Part shown: positions 12,778 to 24,941 of the stretch, piece by piece
How positions within the stretch are numbered: the stretch's first letter is position 1
Layout of the letters: every line of letters starts with the position of its first letter
Assembly (NCBI RefSeq): GCF_031755915.1
Contig: NC_083384.1
Location: forward strand, 23,701,001-23,765,000
DNA length: 64,000 bases
Direction: 5' to 3'
Source: Ziziphus jujuba
Lineage: Eukaryota; Streptophyta; Magnoliopsida; Rosales; Rhamnaceae
Program-made: the position numbers and the translations under genes
The notes under the pieces: generated by a model
What the model saw: the letters and a program-made list of their open reading frames with translations, nothing else
Database searches by the model: none
What the model was told of the DNA's origin: nothing

Positions 12778-15700
12778 CTAGTGTTCCATTCTGGGATTTG
12801 ATTTGAAATAATACACTACTCCCACTGCATAATATATATCTGGCCTAGTACATAGCATGGCATTCATGAGACTACCTACTACCGAAGCATAAGGTTTCTT
12901 ACTTATGAATTCTTTCTCCCTAGGATTTTTTGGTGATTGCTCCTTAGAAAGAAGTATTCTATGTTTGAAAGGTAAAAATCCCCTCTTAGAAATTTTCAAG
13001 TCATACTTAGCCACTATTTTTGTCAATATATGAAACTTAAGATAAAGCCAACATCTTATTCTTCCGATCTCGTAAAAATTTAATCTCTAGAATATATTTG
13101 ACTTCATCCAAATCCTTCATATCAAATTGTTTTTTAAAGTAACTCTTTACACCTGATAACACCTTCATATCGTTTTAGATTAGAAGAAAATCATCTACAT
13201 AAAGAACCAGAAAAACTACAATTGAACCTTGAATTTTTTTATACACATATGGTTCATCAGCATTTTTCTCAAAATTGAACATTTGTATGGTCCAATCAAA
13301 CTTGATGTTCCATGACCTGGATGCTTATTTAAGTCCATAAATTGACCTATGCAACTTGCATACCATGTGCTTTTGTCCTTTTGCTATAAACCCTTCTGGT
13401 TGCTGTATATAGGTACTGGCGAAAAGATTTCATTATAATCTACACCCTCTTTCTGGGTAAAACATTTTGTCACAAATCTAGCTTTAAAGGTTTCTACTTT
13501 CCCATTTGGTCCTCTCTTTCTCTTATAAATCCACTTGCACCCAATGGATTTTACCCCTTTAGGTACTTCTACAAGAGACCAGACTGAGTTAGAATCCATA
13601 GATTCTATCTCACTGTCCATGGCCTTTTCCACTATTGCACTTCAACATTCTTCAGTGCTTCCTTATAAATGGTAGAGTCATCATCTAGATTATCCATAAT
13701 GGCCTTACACATTTCACCTAACAAGTTATACGTTGGAGGTTTATGTATCACTCTCCCACTACAAGTTATCTGCACTGATTGTTGTATATGTATAAGAGGA
13801 TCCAGGTTCTATGGTTGCTGTGGTGGATCACCAATCTCTTCATTATCCTCTTCTTATGCTTGAGTTTGGTCCTGAACTGGTTCCTGGTTTTGTTCACCTT
13901 TGAGTGCTTCTTGTACATTGTCATCTTTTTGAACATGCATAGGAAACAGGAGTGGAGGGACAAGAGTTTCAGGTGGGTCTCAAACTGAATTAAGCTTTTC
14001 AAGATCACCTTACTCTTAGGTTTAAAATTCATCACATAATCCTCTTCTATGAAAGTAGCATGAGTACCCACAATCAGTTTCCATTCCTTTGGATTATAGA
14101 AAAATTCATCTCTTGTTCCCTTAGGATAGCCTCTAAACATACATGCTTCTGTACGAGATTCCAATTTTTGAGATTTCTATGCTAAGACATGGGGGCACCC
14201 CAAATCTGAGTATGGTTTAAACTGGGTTTATGCCATTCCTATAATTCTGTGGATGTCTTTGAAACAGATTTAGATAGAACCAAGTTCAGTAGGTATACAA
14301 CTGTTTCTAAGGCATATCCCTAAAACAACTCAGGCAAAGATGAATAATTAAGCATCGACCTTACCATATCTAAAAGAGTCCTATTTCTTCTTTTAGCAAC
14401 TCCATTTTGCTAAGGTGTTCCAAAGAATAACAATTGAGAAATTATCCCCTCTTGAGCCATGAAAGACTTGAACTCACTAGACAGGTATTCACCACCTCGG
14501 TCAGACCGAAGCTGTTTTATATGGAACCCTAATTGTTTTGCTATCTCAGCCTTATACACTCGAAATTTTTCCAAAGCTTTAGACTTATGGTACATTAGGT
14601 AAACATAACCATATCTTGAGTAGTCATCACTAAACCAGATAAAATATTCAAACCCACCTTTAGCTTGAACACTCATTGGTTTGCATACATCTGTATGTAC
14701 CAATTTCAGCTATATAGTGGGGCGATTTCCTTTGGCCTTGAAGGGTCTCTTTATCATTTTACCTTCCAAACAAGATTTACATACTAGTATAGGTTCAAAG
14801 ATCAAGGAATTTAAAATTTCACTTTGAACTAAACCATAAATCTTATTAAAATTAATATAACCTAATTGCAAGTGCCAAAGATAGGCTTCACTTAACATTC
14901 TTCTTTTCTTAGATAAGGGAAATTGCTCATTATTTATATTTTCAATGGGATCAATATCATAAAATAAAGGAGTTAAAAAATAAAGACCATTAATTCTCCA
15001 AAACAAATAAAAATACCATTACTTTTAATTGAAACTGAGTAATTATGCTGTACTGTTAAATCGTGTAAATATACAACTAACAAAAACCAAATTCCTCTTA
15101 AAATTTGGAACAAATAAATAGTCTAGCTAAAATGAAGTTTTATTATTAAAAGATAACTCCACTAGTCCTATTGCCATTACGGAGACATGTTCTTCATTTT
15201 CCAATTTCAAGCTTCTTTGTCCTTTACTGAGCGAGCTACTTTGTTTGAACCATTGCAAAGAGTAACAAACATTGGTAGTGGCTCTTGAATCAATGAACCA
15301 TTTATCATTGTAATTCTTCACTAAAACCCTCAACTATATGTAAATTACCCATACCTGATTTAGGGCAATGACCCTTTTAACCGCACTTGAAGCACTTGCC
15401 CTTCGACTTCTTCACTGCAGGTGGTTTGGCAATTGGAACTGTTTCTTTCTACTTTTTGTTCTTCTTTCCACATTTAGGTTGTCCTTTAGGTTTGTAAGAA
15501 CCTTCAACATGATATGCACCTACTAGCTTCACGAGAGTCTTTTCAACACTCTCAAGCTGATGCATAATATCAATAGGAGAAAGCTTCATATTAAGCATAT
15601 CATAGTTTAATTTGAATTTATTGACGCTATTAGGTAGAGATTCCAAGATTATGTCATTCTGCACCTCTTCATCCAACTTAGCCCCCATCACCACCGTACA

Positions 15701-16123
15701 ACTGAAATGCCCCATCATCATGAGACAATGATCCCGAACATTCCCTCCAATCATACGAGAGTACATCAATGTCCTTATTGTTGCTTGTATAGTACTACTA
15801 CTGCTCTTAGCAAACATCCTATCTAGAATCTTGATTATTTCTGATGCATCTTCTAGATTGATTATTTGCTTTGGTAGATGACTGAGAACTTCGATATGAT
15901 TATAATAATCAATCGTAGTATTCACCCATTTCTAATCTACATATCTCATCTTAGTTTCCTCAGAGGCATTAGCAGGAGGATCTTGAGGCTTTGGAGTTGT
16001 TAGGAGAAGCTTGATTATCTCAAACTCAAGGATAATAAAAAGATTGGTTTTCCATTTCTTATAGTAATTTCTATCCATAGGTTTTTGACTCAAAATCATA
16101 GCTAAAGGGTTTAGACTTAACAT
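12778..16123 (-). pseudogene. Ty1/copia gag-pol relic of element 1
   Basis: Reading right to left: gag starts near 16123 (MLSLNPLAMILSQKPMDRN) and continues to about 15449. The zinc-knuckle CFKCG.KGHCPKS is near 15400-15355 and lacks the normal last cysteine. Protease is 15333-15127, with WFIDSRATTNVC where the catalytic D-S-G has become D-S-R. The GAG-pre-integrase domain is 15006-14710 (LWHLQLGY, CKSCLEGKM). The integrase core is 14703-14410 (HTDVCKPM, DDYSRYGYVYL, LRSDRGGEY). The reverse-transcriptase start is 13632-13384 (WIYKRKRGPNG) and its catalytic YVDD is at 13190-13201. The tail 13026-12778 keeps PYASVVGSLM and CTRPDIYYAVG. Stops and frameshifts separate the parts, and the RNase H domain is not recognised, so it appears deleted. 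Ty1/copia domain order (integrase before RT) is clear. Confidence 0.9.
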
Positions 16124-17906
16124 TTTCTTAAAATAAAAAATGCGTATATATTAACACATAATTTTCACAACAAGCATATAAATATGCAGATCATTTTACT
16201 TATTTCTTATGTTTATTGTAACAATAATTTAGCTTTCATTACAAATACTTACGTCGGGGTAAGACATTTGTAATAAACTAAGCTTTGAACATAGTATATC
16301 TAGTGTCCTACTAAATTAGCTCCTAGGAAAGGTGAGATGGGTTTTAGACTTCTTAAAAACCTACCTCCTTAGATAGAGCCTTCTTAGATAATACGAACAC
16401 CTACCACTTAAAACTGATTTTTGCAAAATTGACCACTTTGAACATGATATATATAGTATCCTACCAAGTCAACCCTCAAGAAATATGAGGTGGGTCTCAG
16501 ATTCCTTAAAAACATACCTTCGTAGATAGAACCTTCGTAGATAACATTAACATATACCTCTCAAAATTGATTTTGAAAAAATCAACCATTATTCCAATAT
16601 TCTTTGGGCTTTTAATAATATTGACAGAGCTTTGTTTGGAGGATTATTAATATTATTAAAACTGAATGTATTAACCATTAATTTAATTTCAAAAATTTTT
16701 TAATATCCAAGCATTGTCGATATTGGACCGTACAACCTAATTAAGATTCTGAAATTAATTTAGATCCAATCCAATAATACCCAGCTATGCTTATCCATTA
16801 GGATATCATATAACCATTTTATTGTTGGACCTTTAATATAGCACGTAGGTTTTAAATTGATCAAGTTAATTTTAACATTCACCCATTCAATATTTTATAA
16901 TCAAATTAATTTGGGGATATTTCATAATAATATAATCTAAAACATATATTATTACATACATGTATATATCATATGATGCAATAATATGGCACTATCTATT
17001 TTATACGACATACAAGCACACAAAAACATGTTATATCCATATAATTTAAACAATTATTAAAAATTAGATAATAAATAGATCCTTAATCCATGGTTTCCTA
17101 TAAAGAAAAATTACAAGCCCAATTAGGGTTATAAAGCCCAAACTTGATTTCTTGGTCCGTTCCTTTTCCTTTCTCCAGATCTTGCAAGTTCAAGGAGTGT
17201 GAGCCAAACCAAAACTGGTTTTCTATTAAGCCCAAAACCACAAAACCTAACTTGTCTCCTTGTTGAATCCGAGCACTGAAAACATTACTGGCGGCCATAG
17301 AAAACTCCGATTACCGTACGTTTTACAGGTAGGTAAAGCATCAGTAGCAGAATCTACACATCAAAAATTAGCCAAATTGGAGTTCATAAGCACTCAAGGA
17401 AGCCAGACTAGTGAGATCCACTTGCAGCCACTTTTGGCGGTGCGTGCGGGCCTGTTTGGCGACTTCTAATGACATTTTGGTGCTCATTTGCCTCGTCTCG
17501 CTGAGTACTATCTGTCCATGGTGATTGTGTTCCAAACTGACCTCCTTATGGCCTTGAAAATTGATGAACAGTGATGATTGCGTGTTTTCTTTGAAGTATT
17601 TTATATATATTTTTCCTAAAATTCGATTTTATTACAAAATAAATAAAAAATGGTTAGAAAAATAAATAAATAAATCAATAAGGAAACATAATCTTATAAT
17701 TAGTCTTCTTGTTACATCTCCAATAAAAAAAAATACAAACAAAAATCTACAATAAATTAAGATAAAAAACCAATCATTTATTTATAATAACAAAATTATA
17801 AATAACATGAATATTAGAAACCTAAATGCCATATATCTAATAAATATTATATATATATATATAAAATTAAAATTATGGATTCAATCTATCACATACCGAT
17901 TCAACT
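16124..17906 (-). other. Leader (5' untranslated interior) of copia element 1
   Basis: AT-rich DNA between the gag start and the primer binding site. It contains two parallel segments near 16280-16400 and 16430-16565 that share TAGTATCCTAC/TAGTGTCCTAC, then AGGTGGGT and AGATAGA, which looks like an internal duplication. A less AT-rich patch lies at about 17100-17560. No coding function is recognised. Confidence 0.55.
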
Positions 17907-17921
17907 GGTACTTTTATACCA
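17907..17921 (-). other. Primer binding site relic of copia element 1
   Basis: On the minus strand, directly after the LTR end ...TTTCAACA, lies AT then TGGTATAAAAGTACC. This resembles the initiator-Met tRNA primer site TGGTATCAGAGCC used by most plant LTR retrotransposons, with several changes. Confidence 0.6.
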
Positions 17922-17923
17922 AT

Positions 17924-18030
17924 TGTTGAAATCATATAGCGGAAACTAGGAATCGCTTAGTTGATTAAAATATGTGATAAACTGCTAACCCTAATTTTTC
18001 TAGAATTTCATAACATCTTGGGCCCAATTG
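17924..18030 (-). mobile_element. 5' LTR remnant of copia element 1
   Basis: Matches the ends of the left LTR (TGTTGAAATCATATAGCGGAAA, then CTAACCCTAATTTTTCTAG and GGGCCCAATT). About 270 bases between those two blocks are missing, and similarity stops near 18030. Confidence 0.7.
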
Positions 18031-21000
18031 GTAACACCTGAGGAAAGAAGATTTAGCTTCAAGAAACGTAGCCCATACCATTGACTATCAACAAAGACGA
18101 TGAATCACTAGCACACTAGAAATAAAAATAAAAAGTGAAAAAAGGAAACTCCAGTGAAAAGAAAAAAAGAAAAAATACGTTTTTTATTGAAAAAAAAAAG
18201 AAAAAGGGGCAACGATTTATGAGAGCGGAAAATACGTATCCATAAAAGTAAGAAAACAAGCATGCTGTTCAATCATCACAAAAGTGAAAGAAACAAAGTT
18301 CCAAAAATTGAAATTTAACAATGGCTACATAAGGCCATGGAGATAGCAGCAGATTAGCAAAGGGAAAGGAAGAGAGTGAGAAACACGAAGATAAATACTC
18401 ACCTAGTTCATGTTGGACCTGTTGTGGATGCTGTGGCCGCCGGTGAGAAGGACCATCCAAGAGGATGAACGCCCACAAAAACTTGTTGGATGGATACGTG
18501 GTCCCGTACGTGAGGAGGAAGAATGTGAAGCTACTTACGTGCGAGAGAAGGACAAAATCCTGTGGGAGGTTAAATTGTGACTCTTTTTATGCAAAACCAA
18601 GGGTAAACAATTCTCACCCAATTGAGTTGGTACTTTAAAACTTCTGGAAAAAAGTAAAAAGGACAAAGTTTTCCAAAGAAATTAAATTACTATTTTATTC
18701 CTATTCTGATGCCTATAAGATGGGTTTCAACTTTTGACCTTCCCAAAAAAGATATAAATAATTATCGCATGCTCTAGAACCCTTTAAAAAATACATTTAT
18801 TTTTTTTCCAAAATCAAAATGCATTTTTTCTAGATTCAATAAATATTTATGGGTTCAAAATTGGCTTGATTTTATCTTAATCTTATTGGTCACAAAAAAA
18901 AGAAAAAAAAGAAAGAGTTTTATTTTTTTTTCCTAAAAGAATAAAGTTGATACGGAACGTTGATGAAAGGTCTAACTGATTGAAAATACATATTTTATCT
19001 AAAAGTATATTATTTTAAAAGCAAAACGCAGTCTCAAACTACTTATAGGGCTCATGGTTAGAGAATGATTTGATTGGCACAAACTTTAGAACATAGGTTT
19101 GATTTAATTTTTTTTTATAACAAAAGTAACTCACTTGGGGAAATTTTTAACTTATTAACAATAAAATAAATTAAATCAAGCTAAGAATGATTATGGATTT
19201 ACCTTAGTATAAGGAACGATGTCTTAATCTTTATTTCCCTTATGTCAAAATTCATACTTGGATCATCTTGTCTTTGCCAAGCTAATCTTATGAGGAATCC
19301 TTTGAGCCAAATCCTTTGTTTGGTCCATTTACTAGACTCAATTCCTTGGCTGATCTCCATAAAGTTTTCTTTATAGAAATTTTATTATATTTTCATTATT
19401 TTAAATATATTCTTGTATATAAATGATATATATACATACTTTATACAATAAAATAGGTATATTTATTTACTTATATATGATTTCACCAATTATTATGCAC
19501 TTTTGTGTGTTTTAAATTATATTGGTATCTTTTTTATATATATACGTATATCCCATCTGAATTTCAAAATGTGTAAATATATATAAATAAATTTATATAT
19601 AATTTTTATATAATTTATATGCAATTTGTCTATTAAGAAGTACAGATACAACATCTTTTATGTGTAAGAAAATATATTTTATGTAGAGTTTTGAGTTTTA
19701 GAAGGAGAAAACTTTTTGTCAAATCCTATCTTTTTCTCTTTAACCAAGAAGGAATAGTTCTTCTACCTTCCCAAACAGATTTGCTCAATCATCAAGTTAT
19801 CGTAGCTGAGAGAGGGAGAAAGCTCAAGGAAGGGAGAAGTCCCATCTAGCATTCTTCCCTAGCTCAAATCCAGATAAGGGCATCAGACCTATTTGGATGA
19901 CCATTTCATGCATCAATCTTTTAGTCTTTATGTTCACCCAAAAAAAAAAAATCTTTTAGTTTTTATCTTTCTTATTACCAAACTAATATTGAGGGAAAAT
20001 CATTTTTACCATTCTATTTTTCTAATCAGTGAAGAAAATATCGATATCAATAAAAATATCGAAAGTATGAATTTATATCAATATCGATGGAAATATCGAT
20101 AAGGTTACGGAAACTGTAAATTTTTAATTTAGAATACAAATTTTGAAATATAAAATAATTAATATAATAAAATAATATAAAAATTCAATAATTAGAATAC
20201 GATAATAATAAAATATAATAAAATACTCATCCAATTAAGCATATATACTAAAATTTTATATATATATAACAAAAAAACTAACAATATTATTTATTTATTT
20301 TTAAATAGATAAAATCAAATTTATTAAAAAAATAAATAAAATTAAATTAAACACTAAGATAAAAAAAAATAAAGAGATGTGTATTAAAATACTATATATA
20401 AAAAAATCATGTATTATCCTTTATATAATATAATATTATCATATTATTATTTTATTATAAAATATTATCATTTTTTTTTCTTTCTCTTTCCTTTCCCCCC
20501 CACGTGGAAATTTCTTTCTTATCCTTTCTTCTTCTTTCTCTCTTCCCTTCGTCTTCTTCCTCCCTCTCTTCTCTGCCAGATCACAACCAACCTACATCAT
20601 AGCCACCGACATCTCCCCAAAAAATCCACCGAAACCCGACGACTTCTCGCCGACTTCTCCACTGGAATTTCTACCATAAAAAACGAAATCCCGACCGACT
20701 CCTATGTTTCTAGGCGAAATCCATCGAATCCGGCGACATTCCGGCGACACCCATGACAGAAACTCTTCCCCCCCCCCCCCCCCTTCGGTGTCAGAGGTGG
20801 TCGACAACCGACAGAATCGGTAACTTTTCGCCGGTGTCGTCACCATTTGCTTCACTGCCTCTAATGACTACCATCATTTTCATTTTATCTTTATTTGGCG
20901 GATAAAAATATTTCTTGGTCAAAAGAGATATCTAAATGAAAGTTTAACTCCACTATTTAAATGGGAAGTCTCTCTTTCAAGAAGGATCTTTTTCCTTCCT

Positions 21001-22760
21001 ATACACTTTAAGCCTTTCTAAATATTCTACTTCAAGTCTAATATTAGCCCAGATTATATAGACAACCCCAAAGGATTAGCAAACACTCATTTTCATTCCT
21101 CAAAAACCCATGCTTCTCTCTATGGCCATAGTGTCTCAAGTTACCACCCTTAGTTAATTACTTTTGACGATGTCATTCTTGACCATATTGCAAAGTTCGC
21201 TTCCAATATTTTTCTAAAACCATTTTCTCCTATTTTCCTTGAGTATGGACATCATTTGACATACTTTAGTGTCACATGAGTTTTTATATATTATATAAAG
21301 GAGTGATGACATGTTTCTTTTGAAGTATTTTGTACTCCACTAAGCCTCTTTGGTGTGCTCGGCTTTGGATTATTTGTTCTTTTTTGTGTTTTTCTCTAAG
21401 TTTCTGACTAGTTGTTCCTTTAAAACAATCTAAGATGGAAGACATCTAGCTTGGCTTCCAACCATTCAAGAAACTAGGCAGTTTAATCTGTACATGTGGA
21501 AAGACCATCCTTACAAACTTATATTAAAAAGCAGGTGCGAGGCCTAATTCACAACCCCAAGAACTAAATTTGCGAAATATAATGAAGGCAATTCATCCAG
21601 CTAGTGTGAAGATGCCAAGGAACCAAAGTAGACTTATAATTAATAAATCTTACCACATAATTGCAATCAAATCCAAGCCACTTTATCGCAAGAAAATCAT
21701 CTAGCCAACTCTAAAGTATGAATATTGGAAATTAATTACGCTTTAAAAGCATAAGCCGAAGCAATAGGAAGCATAAAACATTATCGAACAAAGTCTCTAC
21801 GATTCCCAAAATCACCACCTCCTCCTGAAGTACCTAAACTACCATTTGATGCTCCAATTGTATTAACTTTAAGCCAACATAGAGAAGGAAATTTCTAATT
21901 AATCTAAATAATACAAGGGAACTTGCGAGGTTGAGGCAGAACAACAACCTGGCACATCACCTGTATTAAACATTTGTCATGCTAAATCCAATCTGCCTTG
22001 TACCATTTTATAGTTGTGTAAGTTATTTTTAAAATATTTGATATACACTAATGTTTTTTGTCTAGTTTTTGGAGCTAAAGAAATATTTTACTTTAATATA
22101 GGCCCTTGTATTGCATTTGGAGGCTATCCTACAAAGAAGCAAGTTTGATCATCAATAGTTTCTGTAAAAGGTTTCGCTTTTTAAATAATGAAATGGCATA
22201 TTAGTACAATATAAATATGGTTTAAATATTTTATGTATTGTTTCAAAATTAAATACTTATTTTATCTATATAGGGTTATTTATATTTACATATATGTGTT
22301 ATCCTTTTTTGTTATTTTTGGCAAGATTTTTAATGATTCCAAATTCTAATGGGTTCATAGTGAACTAGTAAATCTTGGTATTTAAATGTTTTAGTATTTG
22401 AATTCATGTTTTAATCCAATTGAAAAATAATTATTTTTTAAAAGGTGGATTGGAAATTATATATTCGTAAATATATTTAAATGTTTTAAATTTCGAAGTG
22501 TTTGAAAATGATTTGTAGTAATATATTTCACTGTTGATATTTATGTTATATATTTATATATGAGGTTTTGACATGAGATATTGATTTGGAAATTTTGAAA
22601 TAATTATGTAAAGTTTATGGTTTATAAATTCACTTGGTGAAATATTAAATAAATTATTTGGTTTTAGATATTAAATTGCGGTTTTTATGGTGTAGTATAT
22701 ATTTAGAAGATGAAATATGATATTAAAAATATTGTTTATAAATAGTGCATTGCATAGTTA
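18031..22760. other. AT-rich intergenic DNA, no gene recognised
   Basis: Nothing codes convincingly. Visible items are a moderately GC-rich patch at about 18400-18580, many A/T runs, dense ATCGAT/ATATCG motifs at 20035-20105, a pyrimidine-rich block at about 20480-20600 leading into a less AT-rich block to about 20860, and a run of 16 C at 20768-20783. An open frame spans 20409-20756, but its composition follows the pyrimidine-rich tract and no domain is visible. The stretch at 22000-22760 is AT-rich and reads like decayed LTR sequence. Confidence 0.5.
20768..20783. repeat. C16 homopolymer
   Basis: Sixteen consecutive C on the plus strand inside a GC-richer island of an otherwise AT-rich region. 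Confidence 0.9.
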
Positions 22761-22767
22761 ATCTACC

Positions 22768-23150
22768 ATATATTACTTATGTCTCTATTCTATATTACTT
22801 ATGTCTCTATTCTATTATTATATTATTAGCATGCAGATTTGTCACGATATTTATAATAAGCTAATGGTTGTAACTTGGTGGTTCCATAAGTTCTCTATTG
22901 CCATGATGCCTTTCGTATAGTAAAGGTCGCTAGTTGGATTTTTCCTATAAGCTCTTTATTGCCACGATTATTTTAGTACACTAAAGGTTGTGAAATTGGG
23001 TTCATCTAGATTTTGCCTATACGTTCTTTATTGCCATGATGATTTTAGTATACTAAGGGTTGTGAAATTGGATTCATCCCATAGGTTCTTTAATGATTTT
23101 AGTATACTAAGGGTTGTGAAATTGGATTCATCCCATAGGTTCTTTACTAT
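22768..23150. repeat. Minisatellite: 22-bp duplication followed by 55-75 bp units
   Basis: TATTACTTATGTCTCTATTC occurs twice in a row around 22770-22815. From about 22890 to 23150, units containing TTCTTTATTGCCATGATGA, TTTTAGTATACTAAGGGTTG and GAAATTGGATTCATCCCATA repeat about four times. The last two full copies are almost identical. Similar arrays occur in Ty3/gypsy LTRs, but no LTR boundary was found. Confidence 0.7.
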
Positions 23151-23829
23151 CTGGTGGTGTTCTTAGACACCATGCACCATTTGGCAACACTAGGTATATC
23201 AAAAGGTACACTCTTGGATTTCTAATATATTTATGTTTTACTGTAATTTTTTTATAACTATTCTATGAATTTATATTGATATTATTTTATGCTAAGTGTT
23301 GAACTCATGTTCATTTATGTTATAATATTTAAATGGCTTTATTATGAATTATTTGTTTTATGATATTGATTTGGGGTATAAGTTGTGAAATGATTTTAAA
23401 AGTGGAACTTTTCAAAAGAGTGGGATGTAGAGTATTGAGAGAATATTTTACAAAAGTAAATTATTATTTTTCTATTTAGTATACCATTCACTGAGATATC
23501 TATATCTCATAATTTATTTGTTTTTAATTCATTCCTTTAAGTCTAGACAGCTAGCGGACCATATACGTTATTCATCACTTGATAATTTTTGTATTCACAG
23601 CAGTAATAGTATTTTATCTTTCTTTATCTTATCTTTATTTTGTCTAGACTTATTCGTATAGTGTATAAACCATATTTATAATTATTTTTAAAATAGTTTG
23701 ATTTAAATTATGGACACAATAGTAACCATAGTACCTACAATATAACTGGCCATAGTTATTGGTTATAGTTGTGAGACTTGCATATTGTTATGGCTCTCTC
23801 TCTCTATATATATATAGATCGAGGTATTA
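23151..23829. other. AT-rich DNA, possible decayed LTR
   Basis: Non-coding. It contains a short CT/AT microsatellite at about 23793-23815. Nothing else recognised. Confidence 0.4.
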
Positions 23830-24154
23830 TTTAATTGGCATGCATTGGTTGTCCATAGTTTGGGTGAGATTCTATTGGGTTTTCTCTAAAGATTGCCTAG
23901 TGGAACTTTCCTAAATAGAACCACCAGAATTCCCAAAGTGGTTCCTATCAATAGATCCATCATTGATCAACTAAAAACCTTACAATCTTGGATAAAGCAT
24001 ATTACAATCTTTGAGTCATGCACTATTTCAACCCCCAACAAAGCAGGCTTGCAAGCAAAATAGAATAACTTCTTTGATAGCTAGTAACTCAATAGTTAGC
24101 GAACTACACAAATGATAAATGTTTTTTCAAATCCTACCATTAAATTGCCTTTAT
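23830..24154 (-). pseudogene. L1-type LINE RNase H, C-terminal half (left of the copia insertion)
   Basis: On the minus strand, reading from 24149 down, GNLMVGFEKTF is followed (with a frame change) by ELLAIKEVILFCLQAGLLGVEIVHDSKIV. The order 'A..A...L..A...G...V..E.DS' is typical of the RNase H domain of plant L1 LINEs. The N-terminal half of the same domain lies beyond the copia element, at 29930 onward. Stops are present. Confidence 0.65.
24150..24154. repeat. Target-site duplication TTTAT (left copy)
   Basis: Identical to the five bases at 29930-29934 on the other side of copia element 2, the normal 5-bp duplication of Ty1/copia integration. Confidence 0.85.
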
Positions 24155-24866
24155 TGTTAGAGAATCATGGTATTGTTAGCCAGGAACATAAGCAAACTCG
24201 AGAACAAACTAATTGGCCGAGGGGTTGCTATATAACCTTGTTTTATCTATTTTGTTTGTATTTTGTTCTAGTGAAATTTTAAGTAATCTAAGCTAGTTAA
24301 GTTGGTGCACAAAGACACCAAAATGTTTTAATTAATGTGTATTAGCTAAATGAGGGTTAAGGAAACTTAAGCACCTTGATGACATGGATGATGACTTAGA
24401 CAGCTGCTTGTTGACATAGAGCTTAATCATTCGGCCTACCTCTCCTCCAATACATGTGAAGACATGTGGCATCATGCATGAGAATTACTTTAACATGAAA
24501 TACTCAATAAGGAAGCAACACTTATCAACATCTTATGAAGCATGTGATGTTTTACACATGTACTTACTTCACCATGAAGAACTTGAAAAATATTGGTGCA
24601 TAGGATCAGCCATGGTGTGCCTTCACACCACTTTTGTAAGATATATATATATATATGTACAAACATTTCAATGAATAAATGAATTGAGTTTTGGAAAAAT
24701 ATCTTAGTTTTCCCTCTTGAAAACAAGAGAAACACCATACCAGCCTTGATAGAAAAATTTTCCAGCAGTTTATTCAAAACCAAGTCGAGCACTTCTCTTC
24801 CAAAATCAATTTCCAACTACCTCAAAACCTTGCTCACTTTAGATAAACCTTGCATTCAATCTTTCA
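24155..24866 (+). mobile_element. 5' LTR of copia element 2 (712 bp)
   Basis: Starts TGTTAGAGAATCAT and ends TCTTTCA. A short (AT)n tract lies at about 24641-24656. Open frames within it are fortuitous. Confidence 0.9.
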
Positions 24867-24869
24867 AAT

Positions 24870-24882
24870 TGGTATCAGAACC
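24870..24882 (+). other. Primer binding site of copia element 2
   Basis: TGGTATCAGAACC, three bases after the LTR end. It matches the initiator-Met tRNA site TGGTATCAGAGCC with one change. Confidence 0.88.
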
Positions 24883-24941
24883 TTCTTTCTTCAATCCTTT
24901 GTTAAAACCAAGTGAAAATTCAAAGAACACCAACTGGTTTC

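Larger units (their letters stand above)
11186..18030 (-). mobile_element. Ty1/copia element 1 (minus strand), degenerate, with unequal LTRs
   Basis: Its 3' LTR is at the left (11186-11701). Then come the pol relic (12778-16123), a long leader (about 16124-17906), a primer binding site relic (17907-17921) and a shrunken 5' LTR (17924 to about 18030). The left LTR starts TGTTGGAATCATACAGCGAAAG; the right one starts TGTTGAAATCATATAGCGGAAA. Both share CTAACCCTAAT...TTTCATAACA, so they are the same LTR. The element sits within the LTR that begins at 10680. No target duplication could be checked because the right end is truncated. Confidence 0.8.

Noticed and set aside
20409..20756. 115-codon open frame rich in Pro, Ser and aromatic residues
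   Set aside because: Its composition mirrors a pyrimidine-rich tract, no domain is visible, and the opposite strand is equally open.
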